Position numbers and translations under genes: made by a program
Assembly (NCBI GenBank): GCA_947593655.1
Contig: CANQDS010000020.1
Coordinates: 1 to 34,147 of the forward strand
Source: an uncultured Lachnospiraceae bacterium
GTDB taxonomy: Bacteria > Bacillota > Clostridia > Lachnospirales > Lachnospiraceae
DNA: 34,147 bases
Direction: 5' to 3'
The notes under the pieces: generated by a model
Told to the model about the DNA's origin: nothing
The model's database searches: none
What the model saw: only the letters and a program-made list of their open reading frames with translations
Part shown: one piece after another, positions 8,201 to 15,792 of the stretch
Numbering within the stretch: the stretch's first letter is position 1
How the letters are laid out: every line of letters starts with the position of its first letter

Positions 8201-10108
8201 TCAGCGGCTGTGTTTTTTCTTTTTTTCCTCATACATCTTTTTATCCGCCTGTTCGATCAGGCCGCTTAAATTATCAATTTCCACCGACTGGTAAGTCGAA
8301 AAGCCAATGCTTGCCGCTATGGTATAGGAGCGCGGAAGCCTCCGGTTCCGCACATCCATATCATTTTTGATATTCTGAATATGCTCCTTTACTTCCGCAT
8401 CTACCGCGCAGCTTCCGAAGATCACAAATTCATCGCCGCCGTAACGCATGAACAGCGCCTTTTTATCCATACATTCCTTGATCACCTCCGCCATTTCGCA
8501 GATGCAGGCGTCTCCGTATTCATGCCCCAGCGTATCGTTGATCTTCTTTAATCCATCCAGATCGATAAAAATGATAAACGCCCGCTTCTTCTGCTTCTTC
8601 ATATCCTCCAGCATCTGTGCGGAATAATAGAAAAAGCCGCTCCGGTTATGGATATGCGTCAGCATATCGTACATCCACATCGCGTTGAGCCGGTCCACCA
8701 GCTGCTGCATCAGTTTCCATTTGCGGATATTTTCCAGTGCGATCCCGATATTGACATTCCAGGAATACGCTAACTCGCTCTGCAGGGCAAAATGAGTATT
8801 CCTCCCCACCGTATATCCGAAGCAGCCGTTCTGATAATAGATCGGCGTCACAATATAGAAATCGCCCGGTTCTCCAAGCTCCGCCTGCCGCGGCAGGATC
8901 TGTTTTTTCGGAAATGCGCCATAGCGTACAAATTTCCCGTTCTCGTAGGCAACCGGTGCGGAAACCTCATCCGTATAATTCGCATTGACGTTTAAAATAT
9001 CGATCTTCCCGTCGATATCCAGCGTATCCGACCGGAAAATACGGCTTTCGTCGCACATGCACAGATAAAACGATTCCATATCCGACCGGGCCACAAATTT
9101 CTGCAGCCGCCGGTATAATTCTCCCGGTGCTTCCAGCCCGGCCAGTTCCAGCGCCATGCACTTTACCTCATCGATAACCTTCTGCATGATGGCGTCTTTG
9201 GCCACATAATGCCGACGCAGTTCTTCGCCCGAATATTTCCGGCCTTCCGCGCAGCCGCAGCTATTCCGTTTCACCAGCTCGGTTTCCACAAAATGGCGGC
9301 TGCTTCCCGTTTCCCCTTTTTCAAGGATCTGCACGGCAAGGTATCCGATCTCTTCCTGACGCCGGTTGATCGTAGTAAGCGCCGGATTAATATAGCTTGC
9401 CATTTCATCATCATCAAAACCGGTGACCGCTACATCCTGCGGCATATGGTATCCCAGTTCCTCCAGCTGGCTGATCCCGCCGATCGCCATGCCGTCGTTG
9501 GCAAACACGATCGCCTCCGGAAGGTTTTTGTCGCGCCTTAAAAATTCCAGAACGGCTTCCCTCCCGCTTTCCGCAGTATAATTGCCATAATAAACCCGCT
9601 CCTGCTCAAACGGGATCCCGTGCTCGCCAAGCACATCGACATATGCCTGATAACGGTCTTTCGCTTCGCCGGTTGCAACGATTCCCGTCACATAATTGAT
9701 CTTTCTGATCCCATGATCTTCGATCAGATGCTCGACGATCTTCCGCTGCGCCGCATAACTCTCCACCCCGATATTATGCATTCCCTCGATATACTCGTCG
9801 ATACTGACCGCCGGAACCCCGCTCTTTAAAATGCGCTCGACCAGTTCATCCGCGATCGGTACATACTGTATGGAATTTTTCAGCAGAACTGCTCCGTCGA
9901 AAGAAGCAATATCCGGAAGGTTCATGATATTATAGGCTCCCTTCTGGTTTACTTCCTGTTCCGTATAATTCACATGGCAGGTAAACACGAAAACATCGAT
10001 GCCCTGTTCTTTCGCCCGCCGGAGTATCCCCTCCAAAACGCGCCTCTGATTGTCAAAACTTATGGCGCAGATAAAAACCGCAATCCTTTTTCTCAATTTA
10101 ATCCCCAT
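8201..10108 (-). CDS. Periplasmic-binding-like sensor fused to GGDEF diguanylate cyclase (no HTH)
   Basis: Residues about 1-285 form a LacI/RbsB-type periplasmic-binding fold beginning KRIAVFICAISF and including VFANDGMAIGG and VAVTGFDDDEMASYINPALTTI. No LacI helix-turn-helix precedes it, and no membrane segment or signal peptide, so it is a cytoplasmic ligand sensor. An unassigned linker (about 290-465) follows, then a GGDEF domain from MLTHIHNRSGF with intact RYGGDEF. The RxxD product-inhibition motif is absent (Asp at -9, Ala at -6). The product would be c-di-GMP. Start choice is uncertain: ATG at 10117 or 10108, both inside the end of the preceding gene, or TTG at 10096 six bases after GGGG. 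All keep the full sensor domain. The overlap suggests coupling with the pseudo-mutase gene. Confidence 0.85.
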   Translation of the reverse strand: MGIKLRKRIAVFICAISFDNQRRVLEGILRRAKEQGIDVFVFTCHVNYTEQEVNQKGAYNIMNLPDIASFDGAVLLKNSIQYVPIADELVERILKSGVPAVSIDEYIEGMHNIGVESYAAQRKIVEHLIEDHGIRKINYVTGIVATGEAKDRYQAYVDVLGEHGIPFEQERVYYGNYTAESGREAVLEFLRRDKNLPEAIVFANDGMAIGGISQLEELGYHMPQDVAVTGFDDDEMASYINPALTTINRRQEEIGYLAVQILEKGETGSSRHFVETELVKRNSCGCAEGRKYSGEELRRHYVAKDAIMQKVIDEVKCMALELAGLEAPGELYRRLQKFVARSDMESFYLCMCDESRIFRSDTLDIDGKIDILNVNANYTDEVSAPVAYENGKFVRYGAFPKKQILPRQAELGEPGDFYIVTPIYYQNGCFGYTVGRNTHFALQSELAYSWNVNIGIALENIRKWKLMQQLVDRLNAMWMYDMLTHIHNRSGFFYYSAQMLEDMKKQKKRAFIIFIDLDGLKKINDTLGHEYGDACICEMAEVIKECMDKKALFMRYGGDEFVIFGSCAVDAEVKEHIQNIKNDMDVRNRRLPRSYTIAASIGFSTYQSVEIDNLSGLIEQADKKMYEEKKKKHSR

Positions 10109-10742
10109 ATCCTTCATCCAAACAGCCCAACAGTTCCGACAGATTACCAATTGTTTCTGCCCCCGGAAGTTTTTTTCCCTTCCCGCCGCAGACGATCACC
10201 TGTACGCCCGCTTCCAGCGCCGCTCTGGCCGCATTTTCGTTTCTTTCTACGACCAGACAATTCTCCGGAGGCTGATCGACGGATTCGCAGGCCTGCAGAT
10301 ATTTCCGGGGATCCGCCCGGACGCCGCTTCCTCCGATGACTGCTGCAAAATAATGTTCCAGCCCTAAGAGCTTTAACACTTTTTTGGCATTTTTCTCCGT
10401 GGAAACAACGGCGAGCAGATACCCTTTTTCCAGCAGCCGGTTTAATACGGCATCCGCCTCCGCATCGCAGTCTGACGCCGTCACCTGAAGAAGATACTCC
10501 TGATAAAAATGTTCGGCATCTTCCGCCAGGATTTCCCGTTCCGCTTTCGAGATCACTCCCGGATAATTCTTTAAAATGCGTTTAAGGCTGTCCATTCTGG
10601 ACAGCCCTAAAAGTTCGATTTCCTGTTCCTCCAAAAATGGAATCTCTAATTCGTCTGCAATTTGTTTCCATGCCCGGCGGTGATATTTCTCCAGATGGCA
10701 CAAAACGCCTTCCAGCCCGAAGATAATTAACTTTATCTGCAT
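10098..10742 (-). CDS. Beta-phosphoglucomutase-like pseudoenzyme (HAD fold, catalytic residues lost)
   Basis: A 214-residue paralogue of the mutase at 4771-5406, alignable along its whole length, including the cap motif LLGLSRMDSLKRIL. Every key HAD acid or base is changed. Motif I FDLDG is FGLEG here (nucleophile Asp to Gly9, acid/base Asp to Glu11). Motif III SKPDP is VRADP (Lys to Arg). Motif [10 protein letters not shown] is VVERNENA (Asp to Arg). Only the motif II Ser/Thr region (VSTEKNAK) survives. The frame is intact, with a good AAGGTGG ribosome site, so it is an expressed, non-catalytic protein rather than debris. It sits 11 bases after the GH3 gene and overlaps or abuts the sensor-GGDEF gene, which suggests a ligand-binding or regulatory role (inference). 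Confidence 0.8.
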   Translation of the reverse strand: MQIKLIIFGLEGVLCHLEKYHRRAWKQIADELEIPFLEEQEIELLGLSRMDSLKRILKNYPGVISKAEREILAEDAEHFYQEYLLQVTASDCDAEADAVLNRLLEKGYLLAVVSTEKNAKKVLKLLGLEHYFAAVIGGSGVRADPRKYLQACESVDQPPENCLVVERNENAARAALEAGVQVIVCGGKGKKLPGAETIGNLSELLGCLDEGYGD

Positions 10743-10753
10743 TACATTCCACC

Positions 10754-12454
10754 TTAATATGCAAGATATTCCTTTCCGCAGAACGGATCGACCGGATTCT
10801 TCCCTTCAAACGCCGACTTCCCTGTGATCTTCTCCACTACCGCATCGATCATTGCATCGTGGTTGGAATATGCGTTAATGTAAGTTTTCATCATCGGCAC
10901 ATCCAGCAGATGGTAAGGATTCTGCAGAGAGATAAACATGGTCAGAACGACTTCCACGAACCATGGAATATTGTTTCCCGCTCCATACGGCGCGTGCCAG
11001 TTCAGCCGGTTCGTCGTCTTATTCGACGCATTTTCCACATTCCCGATATAAATGACCAGATCGTATTTGCTGCGGAATTCACTTACGGTTTCAAAGCGCA
11101 TCGGTTTGGAAAAATCAAATACTTCTTCTTCATAGCGGATCATTTCAAAACCTTCCGCTTCCATGTCGCGGATGAAGCGGTCCGCCACCCGCTGCTCCGA
11201 CGGGCATTTCCCGATGATCTCAAATAATACGCGCTTATGCTTCTCCGGTGAAACCGGGAGCAGATTCTGGGTATCCTTCACCAGCGTAACCGCTTTGCGG
11301 GCGCATTCCTTCGCCCATTCCTGATGCTTTGCGCATCCGATGACGGAAAGCCCTTCTTTCTTCGGGAGCAGCGTGTTGTCCGCTTTCTTTTTGTGAAGGC
11401 CAAGCGCCGCTTTGACCGCAAGGATGCGCGTCAGTGCGTCGTCCAAGCGCTGCGGGGAAAGAATGCCGTTTTCATAACCTTTCCTCATAAATTCGAGGTC
11501 TTCCTGATAATCCTTGTTAAAAAGGATCATATCGCAGCCCGCTTCTATGCAGTATGGAACCGATCTCTCACGGTCCATAGCTGCTAAGAAGCCTACCATA
11601 GGGGTTGCATCGGTAATGATCATCCCGTTAAAACCTAACTGCTCCCGAAGCAGTTTCTGAAGCAGTTCCGGGGAGAGGGAGGCCGGTATGAGTTTTTTCG
11701 GATGATCCGGATTCAATCGTTTCTGATATGCCGGCATTGCAATATGTCCGACCATCACGGTCAGGGCTCCGGCTTCGATCAGGGTGCGGTAAACATCTCC
11801 GTAAGTCTGATCCCATTCTTCACAGGAGAGGCTGTTTACGCTTGTTAAAATATGCTGATCCACTTCATCGACTCCGTCGCCCGGAAAATGCTTGACAGAA
11901 ACGGCCGTGCCGCATTCCTTCGCCGCTTTCATATAAGCAAGCGCGCATTCCTTAACCATTTTGGGATCCGAGCCGTAGGTCCGCACATTCGTGATCGGAT
12001 TGTGATAATTTCGGTCAATATCCACGACAGGAGCAAATGCGTAATTGCATCCGACCGCCTGCGCTTCGCTGCAGGAAACCATGCCGAGCCGGTATGCCTG
12101 TTCGGGGCCGCCCGCCGCGGCCGCCTGCATCTGTTTCCCGAATGCGGTTCCTTCTTCGACAATGCCGTCTCCTCCCGCTTCCAGATTCGCGGAAAGAAGC
12201 ATCGGAACTTTTGCATGTTCCTGCAGATAGCTGTACGCCGAAAACAATTCTTCCGTTTTTCCGGTGCGGAACATGACGCCGCCCGGATTCCGGTCCAAGA
12301 TCTCATGCTGGAGGTATTGTTCATTCGGCGAATAGCCGATCGGGAAAAATAACTGTCCCAGTTTTTCTTCTAATGTGAGAGACTCTTTCGTCTCTTCTAC
12401 CCATTTCACATCTTCCTCCGACAGGTGAAACGGTGCCGCTTTCAAATCAATCAT
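10754..12454 (-). CDS. GH3 glycoside hydrolase (beta-N-acetylhexosaminidase/NagZ-like branch)
   Basis: A 566-residue GH3 enzyme. The (beta/alpha)8 domain carries the NagZ-like loop KHFPGDG (188-194), with D199-Q-H201 as the His/Asp acid-base pair, and the probable nucleophile D282 in IITDA. A C-terminal alpha/beta-type domain (about 370-566) follows. There is no signal peptide, so it is cytoplasmic. GH3 members of this branch cleave beta-N-acetylglucosaminides, and some act as beta-glucosidases or phosphorylases; sequence alone does not fix the sugar. In this operon it most likely removes the sugar beside rhamnose in an imported glycoside. A GGGAGG ribosome site lies 5 bases before the ATG, 26 bases after permease 2. 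Confidence 0.85.
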   Translation of the reverse strand: MIDLKAAPFHLSEEDVKWVEETKESLTLEEKLGQLFFPIGYSPNEQYLQHEILDRNPGGVMFRTGKTEELFSAYSYLQEHAKVPMLLSANLEAGGDGIVEEGTAFGKQMQAAAAGGPEQAYRLGMVSCSEAQAVGCNYAFAPVVDIDRNYHNPITNVRTYGSDPKMVKECALAYMKAAKECGTAVSVKHFPGDGVDEVDQHILTSVNSLSCEEWDQTYGDVYRTLIEAGALTVMVGHIAMPAYQKRLNPDHPKKLIPASLSPELLQKLLREQLGFNGMIITDATPMVGFLAAMDRERSVPYCIEAGCDMILFNKDYQEDLEFMRKGYENGILSPQRLDDALTRILAVKAALGLHKKKADNTLLPKKEGLSVIGCAKHQEWAKECARKAVTLVKDTQNLLPVSPEKHKRVLFEIIGKCPSEQRVADRFIRDMEAEGFEMIRYEEEVFDFSKPMRFETVSEFRSKYDLVIYIGNVENASNKTTNRLNWHAPYGAGNNIPWFVEVVLTMFISLQNPYHLLDVPMMKTYINAYSNHDAMIDAVVEKITGKSAFEGKNPVDPFCGKEYLAY

Positions 12455-12480
12455 GTCTGCCTCCCCAATAACATCTATTT

Positions 12481-13467
12481 TTATGCGCCGCCCTTTTTCT
12501 TTCCTGTGAACAGGGCAGCTAACGTATGTTCATTATTCAGGTAGATCAGGAAACCAACCAGTACCAGCGCGCTGACCAGTGACTGAACCTCGCTGGAAAG
12601 CCCAAGCCGGACAAAGCCCAGCTGGATCGCCGCATAGGTAACTGCGCCTAAAACCATGCCGAAGTGGTTTTCTGAAAATCTGCCGATAAAACCGCCGATA
12701 AACATCGGCAGGAACGCGACGAACATCGCGCCGATGGAACCGAAGTCCAGAGATGCCTGGATCGTTCCCGTCAAAGTCGCATTAATATAACCGACCATTC
12801 CCATCATTGCGCCTGCGATCGCATAGCAGCCGATCGCATTTCCGACTTCTTTAATGCCGGTATCCACCGCAACTTTCTGTCCATCCTTCAACGCCGCATA
12901 GTGGAATCCGAATTTCGTATAGTTCATTACGATGTACATAAATGCCAGCGCGATCACGATTACAAGGATCATATTCGGAATTCCTTTGGAGAACTGCGTC
13001 AGCTCCGGCTGTGTTCCGAAGGAAACGCCGCTTCCGGAAATAATGGATACCAGCGATTCATACAATAAGGTTACGCCGAGCGACGTGATCAGTGCCGGAA
13101 GTTTTAACAATACATATAACAATCCGGAAAACGCGCCCAGAACAATTCCCGCGATCAGCGTGATGACCAGCATCGCCGCAGGCGGCAGCCCATAATTCAA
13201 TGTGATCGTCGATCCCACAACAGATGCCAGCAGCGCGATTGATCCGAGGGAAAAATCAAATCTTCCGGAATCCAGATTAATCGAAAGAGCAAATGTTGTA
13301 AGAGTCACTGTTGCAACCGAGCGGAAGAAGATCAGCACATGATTGGACGTTTCAAAAAAGGCGATCCCCCGAAAAGCGCATATGATATAAAAAATAAGGA
13401 TCGTTCCTGCCGGGATCGTACAAATCCCCAATAATCTTTTTGCAATACTGCTCTTACCTGTTTTCAT
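12481..13467 (-). CDS. CUT2-family sugar ABC transporter permease (second subunit)
   Basis: A hydrophobic protein of about 328 residues with 8-10 transmembrane segments, in the RbsC/BPD_transp_2 family. Family stretches include ISGSGVSFG and the cytoplasmic loop YAALKDGQKVAVDTGI that contacts the ATPase. An in-frame ATG at 13473 is also possible, but AAGGA is only 3 bases from it and 9 bases from the ATG at 13467, so the latter was preferred. A stem-loop at 13493-13519 separates it from the binding-protein gene. With the permease at 14824-15777 it probably forms a heterodimeric pore, as in the two-permease rhamnose ABC systems of rhizobia (RhaP/RhaQ type). Confidence 0.9.
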   Translation of the reverse strand: MKTGKSSIAKRLLGICTIPAGTILIFYIICAFRGIAFFETSNHVLIFFRSVATVTLTTFALSINLDSGRFDFSLGSIALLASVVGSTITLNYGLPPAAMLVITLIAGIVLGAFSGLLYVLLKLPALITSLGVTLLYESLVSIISGSGVSFGTQPELTQFSKGIPNMILVIVIALAFMYIVMNYTKFGFHYAALKDGQKVAVDTGIKEVGNAIGCYAIAGAMMGMVGYINATLTGTIQASLDFGSIGAMFVAFLPMFIGGFIGRFSENHFGMVLGAVTYAAIQLGFVRLGLSSEVQSLVSALVLVGFLIYLNNEHTLAALFTGKKKGGA

Positions 13468-13492
13468 AATCATTCATCCTTTTCTTTTTTGG

Positions 13493-13519
13493 AGGGACCC
13501 GGCATTACGCCGGTTCCCT
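13493..13519 (-). promoter_or_regulatory. Intergenic stem-loop between binding-protein and permease 2 genes
   Basis: AGGGA-C-CCGGC and GCCGG-T-TCCCT pair with a single mismatch around ATTAC. No T-run follows on the minus strand. It probably stabilises the 3' end of the upstream binding-protein mRNA, or attenuates read-through, giving the excess of binding protein over permease seen in many sugar ABC operons. Confidence 0.7.
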
Positions 13520-13535
13520 GTTCAATTGTTGCCTG

Positions 13536-14795
13536 TTATTTCAGATTCTGTATGTCATCAAATGTATACGCGCTTACAAAGCTTTCAAAGTCGCTGTAAG
13601 ATACTACGTTTTCCGGAGTCGAGATATACTGATCCAGAATCTCCTTGTCATATACCGGATTCGTCGCCGAACTGGAATCCAGGAACGTCTTAAATTCATC
13701 GGCGTTTGTCGCTATCCAGTAGCCCTGATCGATCATAAACGCGCTGCCGTCAGAGCGAAGCGGCACCCCGTTGATCGCATTGATGACCGCTACAAAGATC
13801 GGTGCAATACTCGGCGAGAACTTTCCTGCCATATAATCCAGCTGCCCGTTTTCCATTGCGTTCAGATAACCTTCTGCATAAGTATCTACCGAACCGACTT
13901 CAACGCCTTCCGGAGCCATCGAACCGAAGAAATCCGAGCCGTTTCCTACTGCGAGCACGGCCTGAAGCCCCGGAGTGTTGATCTTCTCCGCGATCTCTCC
14001 GAACCATGCGTCGTCCATGTTGTAGCCGTTTACCGCGGATACGGTAAAGGTATCGCTGGAGAAGTGATCGGCATTCACACCAAGATCCCCGTAGATTGCC
14101 GTAATGATGTCGTCCTTTTCCGTTGCGCCGTTGTAGGAAGTCGAAGCATCCGCTTCGCACATTGCCTCAAACATTCCCGCAACACGGTAAATATGCATCT
14201 CCGTTCCGAATGCCGCAGCACCGGCAAAGATCAGGAAACTGGTATCGCCTTTGTCGATAAAGTATTTCGCCATATCATAGCCGGTCTGATATTCCGTTTC
14301 CAGGCTCGGCCCTACCGCTCCGACATAGTGTTCGCAGTCCTCATAGGCCTTCTGCTCTTCATCGGTCAGCACACCGGCCGCTACGCCGTAGTAAATCCCC
14401 GCGCTCTCGCACAGATCGATCTGTCCCGGACGGTCAAACGAAGAAAGGGAAATAATGCCCTGGCATCCCTGTGCGATAAACTGCTCGATTGCGCTGATTT
14501 CCTCCTCCGCATTGCCTAACTGCTCGGAATAGATAAAGTCCACATCATACTGGCTTCCGAGATATTCCTCATAATAAGCCCTAAAGCTCAGCGCTTCTGC
14601 GGTAGAAAGATCCGATGCCAGTACGCCGATCTTGACATTCTGATTGATGCCGTAATCGCTGATATCCGATGCATCTACCTTGCTTCCTCCTTCCGTTCCG
14701 CTGCCTCCGTTTCCGCTCCCTCCGCATCCGGTCAACAGCAGGGAACCTGCCATCGCCGCACTGAGCACAACTGCCGCCAACTTGTTCAATTTCAT
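13536..14795 (-). CDS. Sugar ABC transporter substrate-binding lipoprotein
   Basis: A 419-residue lipoprotein. The signal peptide ends in the lipobox LLTGC with acylated C24, followed by a Gly/Ser-rich tether. The rest is a type I periplasmic-binding fold: VKIGVLASDL strand, AIEQFIAQGCQGIISLSS, and a hinge and C-lobe with LQAVLAVGNGSDFFGS and YMAGKFSPSIAP. It is longer than the typical 310-340 residue CUT2 binding protein, consistent with a distinct ligand. It would capture the rhamnoside or rhamnose outside the membrane and could also present loaded ligand to the chemoreceptor encoded at the end of the operon (inference). AAGGAGG lies 8 bases before ATG. Confidence 0.92.
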   Translation of the reverse strand: MKLNKLAAVVLSAAMAGSLLLTGCGGSGNGGSGTEGGSKVDASDISDYGINQNVKIGVLASDLSTAEALSFRAYYEEYLGSQYDVDFIYSEQLGNAEEEISAIEQFIAQGCQGIISLSSFDRPGQIDLCESAGIYYGVAAGVLTDEEQKAYEDCEHYVGAVGPSLETEYQTGYDMAKYFIDKGDTSFLIFAGAAAFGTEMHIYRVAGMFEAMCEADASTSYNGATEKDDIITAIYGDLGVNADHFSSDTFTVSAVNGYNMDDAWFGEIAEKINTPGLQAVLAVGNGSDFFGSMAPEGVEVGSVDTYAEGYLNAMENGQLDYMAGKFSPSIAPIFVAVINAINGVPLRSDGSAFMIDQGYWIATNADEFKTFLDSSSATNPVYDKEILDQYISTPENVVSYSDFESFVSAYTFDDIQNLK

Positions 14796-14823
14796 CCTTT
14801 TTTCCTCCTTAAAAATTTTTTAT

Positions 14824-15777
14824 TTATCTTGTCAGCATCGCTTTGCGTCCTTTTAATCCGGACAAAGTTACAACTGCCAAAAACAGAATGGATTTTACAC
14901 ACTGGCTGATCCCTGCCGAAAAGTTCAAAATCACCATGATCTGGCTTAAAAGAACCATGCTGACAGAACCAACCAGCGCTGCGCTGATCTTGCTTCTTGC
15001 GCCGCCGGATGCAGGCATCCCGCCGAATACGATCGCTATGATGACATCCATACCAATGCTGGACGCTGTGGAAGTCGTGATCGTCGGAGCCCGGACAACC
15101 GTCAGGAATGCGGCCAATCCGACACCGACGCCGGCGATCAGGAAAGCCAGGATCGAAAGTTTCTTCACGGAAATGCCCGTCAGTTTTGCACAGATTGGAT
15201 TTCCGCCTAAAAATTTCTCCCTGCGCCCCAGCGCGGTATAATTATAGATAAAGATGCACAGGCCGATAAAGACGACCAGGATCAGCACTTTCAGTCCTAC
15301 GGAATCCAGCGTTTTTACAACCGCACGCGGTACTTCGATCTTCGCGCCGCCTCCCGATGCGATCATGATCTTCACCAGAGCGCTCAAAACACTGAGCATG
15401 GCGATCGTTGTAACAAACACCGGAAGATTTAAGAATGCCGCCAGCGCCGAATCGATCAGTTCGATCAGCAGTCCGACTGCGATCATGGTCAGAAACATCA
15501 AAAACAGGGATTCCGTTTTGTTGTATACCATCGCGCCCGATATTGCGCTGACCGCTACCGCCGATCCCAGCGAGATGTCAAATGCGCCCGTCGTATAGAT
15601 AAAGACCGCACCCGTGGAAACAACCGCGGTAATGATCGTCTGGTTTAACAGCGTCTGCAGCATGTACGGACTTAATCTGTCTCCCATCATCACGAGGTAA
15701 GTAACTGCCAGGATTGCCAGCGCCACCAGCGAAACGATCTCAACGACTTTTGATTTTAAATTGATTTTCTTCTTCAT
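14824..15777 (-). CDS. CUT2-family sugar ABC transporter permease (first subunit)
   Basis: A 317-residue integral membrane protein of the RbsC/BPD_transp_2 family. It opens with a short basic N-terminus and TM1 (VVEIVSLVALAILAVTYLVM), has GAVFIYTTGAFDISLGSAVA as the conserved early motif, and a cytoplasmic coupling loop GRREKFLGGNPICAKLTGI. GGGGAGG lies 9 bases before ATG and the gene starts 15 bases after the ATPase stop. It differs clearly from the permease at 12481, so the complex likely contains one copy of each. Confidence 0.92.
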   Translation of the reverse strand: MKKKINLKSKVVEIVSLVALAILAVTYLVMMGDRLSPYMLQTLLNQTIITAVVSTGAVFIYTTGAFDISLGSAVAVSAISGAMVYNKTESLFLMFLTMIAVGLLIELIDSALAAFLNLPVFVTTIAMLSVLSALVKIMIASGGGAKIEVPRAVVKTLDSVGLKVLILVVFIGLCIFIYNYTALGRREKFLGGNPICAKLTGISVKKLSILAFLIAGVGVGLAAFLTVVRAPTITTSTASSIGMDVIIAIVFGGMPASGGARSKISAALVGSVSMVLLSQIMVILNFSAGISQCVKSILFLAVVTLSGLKGRKAMLTR

Positions 15778-15792
15778 GATGTTCAGCCTCCC

